From positions 431,097 to 464,250 of the forward strand of contig BFEA01000175.1 of NCBI GenBank assembly GCA_003427395.1: a stretch of 33,154 bases of DNA, given 5' to 3'. This document shows, piece by piece, positions 7,661-16,121 of this stretch. Every line of letters begins with the position of its first letter. The first letter of the stretch is position 1. The notes under the pieces were generated by a model. The model worked only from the letters and a program-made list of their open reading frames with translations. It was not told where the DNA came from and ran no database searches. This DNA comes from Chara braunii (Eukaryota; Streptophyta; Charophyceae; Charales; Characeae). Position numbers and translations under genes: made by a program.

Positions 7661-9480
7661 GTGGGTGATTGCATTTCAGCAGCTAACAACTGGCCTTTTT
7701 TCTTTTCTTTTCTTTTTTTTTTGGCCAATAACTGGCTTATCAAACCGTTATTTTGAAGGTTGGTCTGCTTTGTTATAATTGTTATTAAAAAAAAAAAATC
7801 TTTAAGAAATCTTTGAAGTATACTGATCACTGATCAGTGATTAAAAGAGCGCAAAAGGCTCGTGAGCTATTCGGTCTTCATGGATCCCGCCAAAACATAA
7901 GGGCAAGTGGTAACCAATGCACAGTAGAAAGCGTACAGACTGTCTGCAGGCAGCAGAGCCAAGATGTGGGGACACCTCAGGATCCAAACTTCGCAATTGG
8001 TTGGAATTTGGGATTCCCGAGAGTCCAAGAACTTATTAGTCACTTATTAGTAATTACTATCTTTTTTTTTTCTCCTTTTTTTTTCCAGAGGATTGTTGTT
8101 TACTTTGAGGGCCACCTGACTTGTGTGCAGAGATAGGCTTCAAGGAAAGAAAAGCAATTGGACTAGGGAGTAGATAGGGGTAGGCTAGGGAGTAGATAGG
8201 GGTAGGCTATGTATACCCCGTGGTCATGACCTTGGGGTCAAACTCGGATTGCGGTCAGGATCCCGACTGCCGGCCAATGCCTGGGCTGTAGGACGCGGTC
8301 GAGAATTTTCTGAATTTGTCATATTAAAAAAAAAAGAAAACAAAGACCAAGGTGTTGAGGGTTTGAAAAGCCCTACAACCCTATATTTTTTTCCTTCGGA
8401 TTTAGAAGTGTTATTTAACTTTTTTTTTTTTTTTTTTTTAATTAGAAAACGATGCAATTGGACTTGGCTTCTTCTCTGTTCAGCATGCATGCAAACCGAT
8501 GACAATCCCAACTGGCGCCAGGCGCCCACACAAAACTCACAGTTCGGATACAAACTCGCATCAGATTAGCTATGGCGCCTGAGCGCCTACTCAGCTCCCA
8601 TCCTACACTGTTCCCACCAACTTGTTCACATGCACACCACACTGGATCTCCCTGGATATCCCACGCACACACACAACTCACTCACTCACACACTGTGGAC
8701 TAACACACAGCCCCCCAAGGTACTTGCTGACTGGACAAAGTGAGGCCGGGACTGGGTACCGCTGACTAAGCAAAGTTGGACTACACACTTGCCCTCTTGC
8801 CTCTGGCCTAACGTGAGCAACACTCGAAAGGCCACTTCCGGACCTCCCGAAAGTCTGTGGACTTGGCCTTTCAGAGCTGTAGCAGCTACGGACTTGACCT
8901 TTCCGGACTGCTACGATCTTGACCTTTCGGAGTTGCAACAGCTATGACCTCGCACAGCTATGACCCCTACTCGACAGACCTACGGTTCAAGACCCGACAC
9001 CTACACAGGCCTACGACAGCCAACAGTTAACCATCAAAACACAGGTCATGAGTTCAAAACACACAAGGGTCGACTTGATACTGTACACGGGTGAGGTAAG
9101 GTCTAGGGATCGAGCCCTGGGATCTGCATCTGTTACTGCAAAGGCGAAAACCGTTTCAACGAACGCGGCATCTTGCGAATATGTTGTGCTGTATCTAAAG
9201 CTTTGAGTGATAAGTTTTCGAAGTGTTGAAAATGCGCTTGTACATGAAAAATGTGCTTCCAATTGGTTAAAAAAACCTCCAATCAAGTATTTTCATAAAA
9301 AGAAACGTAATAAAAAAAGGGATTTTTTTTTTTCACTTTTTTCTGATTGCTGGTGGGATAAACATGGTGCACGTGTTTCTTTGGTTCTTTTTTTAACAAC
9401 GAATGCAAAGATAAAAGGGAAAAAAAGATAATGATGAAAAAAAAAGACAAAGATGTTTTTTCTTTTCTTTTTTTTTTTCC
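7661..9480. other. Intron sequence between exons C and D, first part
   Basis: No gene is recognised. The stretch has poly-T/poly-A tracts, a 22-bp tandem pair at 8163-8209 (unit CTAGGGAGTAGATAGGGGTA plus two bases), and a degenerate repeat at about 8850-8970 built around GACTTGACCTTTC. Open frames here are short and random-looking. Confidence 0.5.
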
Positions 9481-9499
9481 CGTTTTTGACACACACATC

Positions 9500-9815
9500 C
9501 TGATTGCTTGATTGATTGTGCTTGATTGATTGTGATTGGTTGGTTGGTTGGTTGGTTGATTGATTGATTGATTGATCCCCCCCTCAAAAGAAAAGTGCAT
9601 GAACGTGCGTGCGTGCATGTGTGTGTGTGTGTGTGTTTGTGTGTGTGTGTATGTGCGGAGGTGGGGGGTGGGGCAGGTTAGGAGACCCCTCCCCCACCAA
9701 TCAATCAATCAATCCAGAAAAATAAAAATAAAAAAAGTAAATCAAATTAATCAATCAAAAAATCAATCAATCAGTCAATCAGATATACAGATTCAATCAA
9801 TCAATAAATCAACTA
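9500..9815. repeat. (TTGA/TTGG)n and (TCAA)n tetranucleotide arrays in inverted orientation
   Basis: TTGATTGATTG and GGTTGGTTGG arrays at 9500-9575 are followed by a GT array (9615-9653). Their complement, TCAATCAATCAATC, recurs at 9697-9815. The two arms could pair across about 120 bases. Intronic low-complexity DNA. Confidence 0.75.
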
Positions 9816-10418
9816 GGCTACCGGCCGGGCCGCCCGGGTCCCAGTGGCCAGCCGGTGGAAGGACCAGAGAAGGTCCCAGCAAAAAACAAAACGAAAACAA
9901 ATCAACTCGAAAAAATCCGACAAAAGCACTATGTTGTGCAGAAAAATAAACTGAACAACTTTTGCTTGAGGGTCACATCGAAATTCTTTACCGAGTTTAA
10001 AACAAAAAATTAAAATAGTATTTTTTTAATTTTTAATATTTGTTTTTTTAATTATTTTTTCTGGCCCAGCCAGGCTAGTGACCCTGGGCCACTCTGGTAG
10101 CCTAGGAAATCAATCAATAACGATTCACATATATATATACATGTATCTTTTTAATTGTTGTTCACCCGCCAACCCCCCCCCTTCCCCGGAAATCGTTTTT
10201 GTTTTTTCTAGGGGGTGGGGTCAGGATTCGGCAACCCCAATCCGCAACCCCCACCCTCAACACGTCCCCTCTGGCTATGAGTGCAAATCACGGTCGTGAC
10301 CGCAGCGACCGTGGTCGGGGGGCGTTCATAGGGGGTAGGTAGTAGGTAGAAATTGTGAGAAAGCCACAGTCTTGAGAGAAGAAAATAGGGTAGGAAAATA
10401 CAGCTTGTGCCCTGATGA

Positions 10419-10450
<32 letters not shown>

Positions 10451-11334
10451 ATAATAATAAATAAATAAAATTCGTAGAGGGAAACATCTAAATTCAGAAC
10501 GGACTAACGTAACTCTGAACATCATCTGAATCTCTGAATCTCATCAATGGAGGCCTCATCATGGGGGAATGAGCAGGCGGCTTTAATGAATTTGCACCCC
10601 TTGTTTATGGCTTATGGATGAGGCAGGGTTAACGATTTCGCACAGCTCGCTCCTTGAGACAGGTGATGCAGGAATGAGGGGGCAGCCGTGCCTCGATGAT
10701 TTCACGTGTAAGTGGAGCCACCTCAGCGATTTTGCGCACTTTGTGAGGGGAGCGCGCCAGGCAGCGCATTGCTCGTCTGACTCTGGTTTGGACCATTTCT
10801 CGATTTATGTGTGTCATCCTTGACAGCGCAGGGGCCATTTGCTAATCTACCCTTCTCTCTGTATCGTTGCACTTCCAATTTTAATGGATGTCCCGAAGAA
10901 CGTCTGACTCTGGTTTGACTGTGTTCGAACTATCAGATGTCTGACCAAGACGAGTGCAGATTGCACCGGGCATAAATTAAATCATTCATGGGAGTCTTGG
11001 CTTGGAATCCCTTCTTGGGCTTGTTTGTGCGCACGGTGTAGCCTGAGTAAGGTTTGAACTCTGAAGGGTGAGACGAGTAAGGTTTGTGTGTCATTCTGTG
11101 TTACAGAATCTGACTGTGATTGAAGTCCGATGCGTCCGCAAAAGTACGAGTGTGAATCTACCCTGAAACATTGCAAAAGGTTGGCAGAATTAGTACACAA
11201 AACTTTAAGATGTAATGCGAAAGCACTACCACTGTACCACGGACAAAATGGAAAGGTCGGAAGAAGTCGCTTGGACAGCTGGACTCCATCATGATGGCTT
11301 TTCATTGGCTTAACATGAGCGAAGGGCTTAGTAC
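9816..11334. other. Intron sequence, no gene recognised
   Basis: Contents are a GC-rich patch at 9820-9870, AT-rich DNA at 9990-10060, an ACT trinucleotide array at 10421-10449 running into AAT and AAAT repeats, and otherwise unremarkable DNA to 11334. No open frame with family resemblance was seen on either strand. Confidence 0.5.
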
Positions 11335-11372
11335 CTGTCTCTTATACACATCTAGATGTGTATAAGAGACAG
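11335..11372. other. Nextera/Tn5 mosaic-end junction adapter (assembly contaminant)
   Basis: CTGTCTCTTATACACATCT (11335-11353) is followed immediately by its reverse complement (11354-11372). This is the Tn5 mosaic end in the back-to-back form made by circularised mate-pair libraries. GCGAAGGGCTTAGTAC lies on both sides (11319-11334 and 11373-11388), as expected when reads from the same locus are joined through the adapter. It is not genomic. Confidence 0.97.
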
Positions 11373-11604
11373 GCGAAGGGCTTAGTACCTTTAATTCTTG
11401 CATATCCGATAGGAGCGATTCGCCCACCTATTTCCAGCTTTGCTGTGCGGGTTTTCAATTCCTGCCACAAAGAGCTTCACCAAGGTTAACCAGTGGGTTT
11501 AATTACAGCTCTATTTCCGGTACCCCGCGACCATCACTCTGCTTGTTTAGGACTGCTGCTTGTTTGGTTGGCGTCAGTGTTTGTTTTCTCTGACGAGCTG
11601 TCAC

Positions 11605-11607
<3 letters not shown>

Positions 11608-11643
<36 letters not shown>

Positions 11644-11775
11644 TGGTCGTGGGGGGAGAGGGGGGCACACTTGTATTTGTCTTCCTTTGAGTTTGGGTTG
11701 GCAAGGGCAGGCCGCAGGGGTAAGGGGAGGAGGGGTGGGGAGGAGAGGAGAGGAGAGGAGAGGTGGAGTGGGGTG
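11608..11775. repeat. GT microsatellite and GGAGA purine tract upstream of exon D
   Basis: A GT array at 11608-11642 is followed by G-rich and GGAGA-type tandem sequence to about 11767. The array ends about 30 bases before the exon D acceptor. Such tracts may affect splicing but nothing here proves it. Confidence 0.8.
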
Positions 11776-11799
11776 TGTATGTCTCTGTGCACTGTGCAG

Positions 11800-11906
11800 G
11801 TTTGGGTGCCTACATGTTCACTCGAGATATGGCCAGAGGATGGAGAATTGCCGAGAATTTGGAGTACGGTATGGTGGGGTGGAATGAGGTGGAAATAGCG
11901 AGTGAG
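11800..11906 (+). CDS. ALDH5F1: SSADH exon D
   Basis: The acceptor CTGTGCAG is followed by GT TTG GGT GCC, which completes the Gly codon started in exon C. It reads LGAYMFTRDMARGWRIAE, then NLEYGMVGWNEVEIASE, and ends in phase 0 at GAG|GTACGA. The G-L-x-A-Y-x-F-T-x-D block and the LEYGMVG segment are conserved in SSADH and related aldehyde dehydrogenases. In place of the usual VNEG-x-I-S it has WNEVEIAS, which departs from typical plant SSADH. The next exon lies 21 kb downstream. Confidence 0.92.
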
Positions 11907-12769
11907 GTACGACTGTACTCCCTTTTGTGGTGGTGAGCATGTTCTCCAATGTGTATTGCACGCTCTGTATGGTGGCACTGCGAAAATGAACATAATCGGA
12001 TATTCCATAATACTCCATATGAATGAGCACAAGAGACTGAGTACATGGATGAAGGGTGTTGAAATGCAAACAGGTTCCCATAGGCTGCTTTTTGTTTTTT
12101 GGGACACATGGTGGCGGAGACGAGGATGTTTAATTTTATATTTCTGTAACAATTACGAGCCCGGAAAAAGAAAGAAAAAAAGAAGAGCTTTCTTAAACTT
12201 GGTCATTTAACAAGGATCGAGGCTACTCAATCAAAAAGTCTGACGGCGCCAAGAGGAAAGGCGTAGACTGGTGGTTCAAAACCAGGGTGTCTTGGGGGGC
12301 CCTTCCCGCAGTAGAGGTTCTGCTGTCCTTCAGGGCTTTTCCCAACTTTGGCAGATTGTGAGATTGTGGTTTTGTCTTTCTGCTTGGTGCTCGCCTTGTG
12401 GAATTTTTTTTATAGGTTTACATGTTTCACTGCAGCATTTTAGTATTTTACTAGTTCTGTTGTCAGTGGTTGTGTGTGTGTGAGTGCACTGGGGGGGAGC
12501 ACCTACAAGCTCATGTCTAGCAAATGCGCGGACAGCTTAGTCTTAGATCCTTCACAGGAAGCGCAGCGGCTGTTGGTGGCTGCCTTGCGGGTTCACCATG
12601 GTTATATGTTTCTGGCATTGAGAGAGAGAGAGAGAGAGAGAGCTCTGCGTGTTAATGGGAAGCTGGTAACAATGATAGAGCTGTTTTTTTCCGTATTTTT
12701 GAAAGGGCAATGGCCTTGAGATATCATCATTGAATAGACCCCTCCCCGGTAGAATGGTTTTGGTCATCT
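11907..12769. other. Start of the 21-kb intron, no gene recognised
   Basis: The donor GTACGA opens a 20,998-bp intron. This part contains a GA microsatellite at 12619-12641 and no recognisable exon or element. A GGTTCAAAACC at about 12273 resembles a B box but has no partner A box at a convincing distance. Confidence 0.45.
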
Positions 12770-12837
12770 GGTTACGTCTGGATTCGAACTCAGGGCTGTA
12801 TTTCAACAGTTCATGGGTGTACAAACTGAGCTACCTT
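12770..12837 (-). mobile_element. tRNA-derived SINE head, minus strand
   Basis: On the minus strand GGTAGCTCAGTTTGTA (A box) is followed by CTGAGTTCGAATCCAGA (B box core AGTTCGAATCC), spaced as in a tRNA. The anticodon arm region does not fold well, and sequence upstream of position 8 of the tRNA part is that of the adjoining MITE. It therefore looks like a tRNA pseudogene or SINE head cut by the MITE at 12832. Its body would extend leftward from 12769. Confidence 0.6.
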
Positions 12838-12940
12838 CTTCCCCCGACTACAACTTACGGTCATTATAGCTGTATTTAGACTGAAAGATACCTCAAATAG
12901 AGCTATAATTACCGTGCGTTGTATTCGGGAGAAGAAGGTA
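12832..12940. mobile_element. MITE family A, copy 1
   Basis: This 109-bp element runs TACCTTCTTCCCCCGA to TTCGGGAGAAGAAGGTA, so the ends are imperfect inverted repeats of about 24 bp bounded by TA. The interior has GGTCATTATAGCTGTATTTA, GACTGAAAGATACCTCAAAT and AGCTATAATTACCG. It has no coding capacity. The TA border is consistent with a Tc1/mariner-like TA target duplication (inference). Confidence 0.8.
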
Positions 12941-12977
12941 CGCCCGTTGTATGCTTTCTTTTTGGGTTCGTTCAACT

Positions 12978-13100
12978 TACCTTCTTCCCCCGAATACAAC
13001 GTACTACGGGCATTATAGCTGACGATTAGCTGTATCTAGACTAAAAGATGCCTCAAATACAGGTATAATGACCGTACGTTGTATTCGGGTGAAGAAGGTA
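12978..13100. mobile_element. MITE family A, copy 2
   Basis: This 123-bp element runs TACCTTCTTCCCCCGAATAC to GTATTCGGGTGAAGAAGGTA, again bounded by TA. It lies 37 bp from copy 1 in the same orientation. The interior matches copy 1 apart from an extra GACGATTAGCTG segment. Confidence 0.85.
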
Positions 13101-13467
13101 GTTGTGGTGTAGGGCCCACGCGTGTCAGTTTGGCGCCTTTTCCATGGTAAATCGACACTATACCTTCATGGATAGGGGATAGGAGACAATAGGACAACAG
13201 GTTTGAAATGTTCAAATGGGACGCTGGACCCGATTTCCAGCAGGTGCAGCATCCCACCAAAACCAATACACGGGGCCTTCACGTGAGGCCCCACGAGCAG
13301 GGGATGCCCGTATCACCCCTTTCAGTGAGGGACCCTGGCAAGGAAGATAAGGGGGAAACAAAAAAAAGGACGACGTGTTACAGACAACATTCATTGCTCC
13401 TCCTCGGGGGCCTAGATGACCCTACCGTTAGGATTGACCGCCTGTAACAGTTTTCCAATTATAGGGG

Positions 13468-13820
13468 TATGAGAGGGGTATCTTGACGGTAGGGTCGTCA
13501 ACTTCCGTCAAGGCCCCATTCTGTAATCTCGCCCTTTGCAAAAAATGGTTGTGCTTAACCTTNTATGAGAGGGGTATCTTGACGGTAGGGTCGTCAACTT
13601 CCGTCAAGGCCCCATTCTGTAATCTCGCCCTTTGCAAAAAATGGTTGTGCTTAACCTTTGGCTGTGCAAGGGGGTTTGCCACACCCCTTCGGGGTTCTCA
13701 AGGGTGTCACCACACCTCCTGGGTNCTTTGCAAAAAATGGTTGTGCTTAACCTTTGGCTGTGCAAGGGGGTTTGCCACACCCCTTCGGGGTTCTCAAGGG
13801 TGTCACCACACCTCCTGGGT
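13468..13820. other. Two unmerged contig overlaps joined by single Ns (assembly artefact)
   Basis: The 95 bases at 13468-13562 are repeated identically at 13564-13658 across one N. The 95 bases at 13630-13724 are repeated identically at 13726-13820 across another N at 13725. Equal 95-bp perfect overlaps on both joins mean contig ends were abutted instead of merged. The true locus is probably about 192 bp shorter. Confidence 0.9.
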
Positions 13821-13825
13821 CGTAC

Positions 13826-13975
13826 AAGGTGGTTTTACCCGATGGGCTGTTAAAATGGGTTGCTGCACCCTCTCGGCTGTACAAGGGGGCCGCCACGACC
13901 GCTGGGCTGTTCAAGGGGGGTCACCCCACCCCCTGGCCTGTACAAGGGCGTCGCACCATACCCATTGTTGTATTC
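13826..13975. repeat. Degenerate GGCTGTnCAAGGGGG minisatellite
   Basis: Units of roughly 30-36 bp begin with GGCTGT-x-CAAGGGGG-like sequence and end with a CC-rich half. They recur from the TTTGGCTGTGCAAGG unit before the last join to about 13960. Divergence between units is high. Intronic. Confidence 0.6.
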
Positions 13976-14409
13976 AACCTCTTGGCCCGTGGCCTTCTTC
14001 AGCACGATTGTCGCATCGTTGCCACCTTTGATCTTGACTAACTTCCCGCACTCTCTTTCCTTTTTTTTTTTTTCTTGGTTGTGTTTTGTAAACAGGGGCA
14101 TAATTGTCCTGGCTCCATGTCCATTCTAGGGAGCATGAGTCCCGTTCCTATTCCACCGGCAAGTCAGAAAGGATTACAACAAGTACTACACTCCCACACT
14201 CAGTCATGCAGGTTGCTAGTAGCTTGCTACTGCCCATTATGGTTGAGAGGCCCAAGTGGACGGGCCATTGATTACGTCCTGGAGGAAGGATGTACTGTCC
14301 CTCACCCACTGCCTAAGCTAGCCCGGTGATTTATTTTTGTCCTGGGGTTCTAGACTGGCTTCCTCTGTATATGTCTGCCGACTGCTATGCGTCCATGGGG
14401 TTCTGGAGT

Positions 14410-14520
14410 GGCGTTGTCACCCGAATACAACGCCCCATCATTATAGCTGCATCTGGACTGAAAGTTGCCCTACATACACAACTATAATGCCCGGCCGTTC
14501 TATTCGGGTGAAGACGGTTA
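14410..14520. mobile_element. MITE family A, copy 3
   Basis: GTCACCCGAATACAACG near the left end pairs with CGTTCTATTCGGGTGAAGAC near the right end, which closes with GGTTA. The interior has CATTATAGCTGCATCTGGAC, TGAAAGT and ACTATAATGCCCGG, as in copies 1 and 2. The outer left end has drifted. Confidence 0.75.
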
Positions 14521-14733
14521 CTAGTTCCTAGCAACTGAAATGATTTTCTCTTGTTGTTTGTTGAAAGCTACCGATTGGTGTTTCCCTCGCCTTGGTGGGA
14601 CTTCTTTTTTATTGGTTTCAATGATTCAATCAGCGCCGCCATCATCGCGCAATATTTTTATCCAATTGGCAATTGCCCTTTTTTGTCCCCATTGCTCCCT
14701 GGATTCCTTGTCATGGGCCATTGTCCAATCCAG

Positions 14734-14789
14734 TTAATACTCAGGTACTCAGGGCCTGAGTACCTGAGTATTAATACTCAGGTACTCAG
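14734..14789. repeat. Perfect 19-bp palindrome plus a third direct copy
   Basis: TTAATACTCAGGTACTCAG (14734-14752) is followed by GGC and then its exact reverse complement (14756-14774). A third, direct copy follows at 14771-14789, overlapping by four bases. A 41-bp perfect hairpin like this may be real or may come from a read-joining artefact. Confidence 0.9.
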
Positions 14790-15160
14790 TCGAAAGGCCG
14801 AAAAATTCGACGGCTGTCAGAACAAGTTCGACAGCCTCCATTCGACAGTTTGGCCCCCCTTCGCCACACAGCACTGTAGAGTGCACGCACTTGTGAAAGC
14901 AAGATGGAAAAAGACGAACGCGCCTGAGGGTACGACAAGCATCAGTCCATCCCGACCTTGCGCAGCCGAGGAGTGTCGAAAGCATCAGAGTAGCAGGTTG
15001 GGGATTCAACAACAACTTTTGGAAGGAGGTGTCGAGAAGTATTCTCTGACAACTTACTTGCAAATTTTCTTCCCGTCTACGACTTCGACAGCCGGTGTGG
15101 CGAAGAGGAACTGTAGAAAATCGCATTTTCGACAGTGGTGCGGCGAGGCCTTCAGTCGTG
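14790..15160. mobile_element. Possible foldback element with CGACAG-rich imperfect inverted arms
   Basis: The left arm (about 14795-14875) holds TTCGACAG motifs and CTTCGCCACAC. The right arm (about 15075-15155) holds TTCGACAGCC, GTGTGGCGAAG and AACTGTAGAA in inverted order. Pairing is imperfect. No protein is recognised in the 226-codon open frame that crosses it. Confidence 0.35.
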
Positions 15161-15205
15161 TGGTCTTCTCGTTGAGGGAGGTTAAATCTGAGTTGGAATG
15201 CGGGT

Positions 15206-15356
15206 TCAAACCCTCTCTCATTTCATGTTGAAAACCGCTAATACACAGATGACGTCATCCTCACCCCAAGATAGTGAGATCAAACCCTCTCTCATTTCAT
15301 ATTGAAAACCACCAATACATTCATAACGTCACCCTCACCCCAAGACAGTGTGAGAA
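15206..15356. repeat. 74-bp tandem duplication
   Basis: Both copies begin TCAAACCCTCTCTCATTTCA and include TTGAAAACC, ATGACGTCATCCTCACCCCA or a close variant, then AAGA-x-AGTG. Copies run from about 15206 to 15279 and 15280 to 15356 with around ten mismatches. Confidence 0.85.
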
Positions 15357-15437
15357 ACACACGTTTTGTGAAAACTTGAAACAACAACACATCGCTCGCA
15401 TCCTTTGGCGCACGCTGACAAACAAATTTACGCTGAC

Positions 15438-15973
15438 AAACAAATTTTGGTTATCGAACAGATTTTAGCGAACCATTTCAAATATATTGCTATGGATTTG
15501 AAAGGATCCACAGAGTCCTGAGTCCCAGGTCTCAATCCTGAGGTGTCGGGTCCCGGTCCCGAATCCCAGGTTCCAAGGTCTCAGTCCTGAGTCCCAGATC
15601 TCAGTCCCGAGTCCCATGTCTGGGCCCTGAGCCCCATATCGCAGTCCCAAGCCCCAGATCCTAGTCTCAAGCCCCATGTCGAGTTCCACTAGAGGTTCCC
15701 GTCGCAAACAAATTTTGGTTATCGAACAGATTTTAGCGAACCATTTCAAATATATTGCTATGGATTTGAAAGGATCCACAGAGTCCTGAATCCGAGGTCT
15801 CAATCCTGAGGTGCCGGGTCCCGGTCCCGCATCCCAGGTTCCAAGGTCTCAGTCCTGAGTCCCAGATCTCAGTCCCCAGTCCCAGGTCTGGGCCCTGAGC
15901 CCCATATCGCAGTCCCAAGCCCCAGATCCTAGTCTCAAGCCCCATGTCGAGTTCCACTAGAGGTTCCCGCCGC
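15438..15973. repeat. 268-bp tandem duplication with internal 14-bp-type repeats
   Basis: The block beginning AAACAAATTTTGGTTATCGA is repeated 268 bp later with a few substitutions. Each copy ends CCACTAGAGGTTCCCG and contains many CCCAGGTCTCAGTCCTGAGT-like subunits. Open frames on the minus strand here simply read the repeat. Confidence 0.9.
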
Positions 15974-16121
15974 TCGTAAAAAGTCACTGGTTACTCAAAA
16001 TCATGGCTATTCTGTTGAGTTTTCCTGTTTTACAATTGCTATATCATTTTCAATATTCATGTGGTTTAGGGTTTATTCACAAATCCTCTACAGTCTAGGA
16101 GAGTGGCTTGTCATACGCAAA

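Noticed and set aside
11335-11372. Natural 38-bp palindrome or transposon end
   Set aside because: It is exactly the Tn5 mosaic end used in sequencing libraries, joined to its reverse complement.
13468-13820. Genuine 95-bp tandem duplications
   Set aside because: Exact identity, equal overlap length and single Ns at the joins identify them as unmerged contig ends.
14551-15231. 226-codon + strand open frame
   Set aside because: It crosses the perfect palindrome and the CGACAG foldback arms, has no domain, and contains repeat-derived peptide.
15465-15987. Minus-strand open frames with a repeated TEIWDSGLRP-like product
   Set aside because: They are translations of the 268-bp tandem duplication and its 14-bp-type subrepeats.
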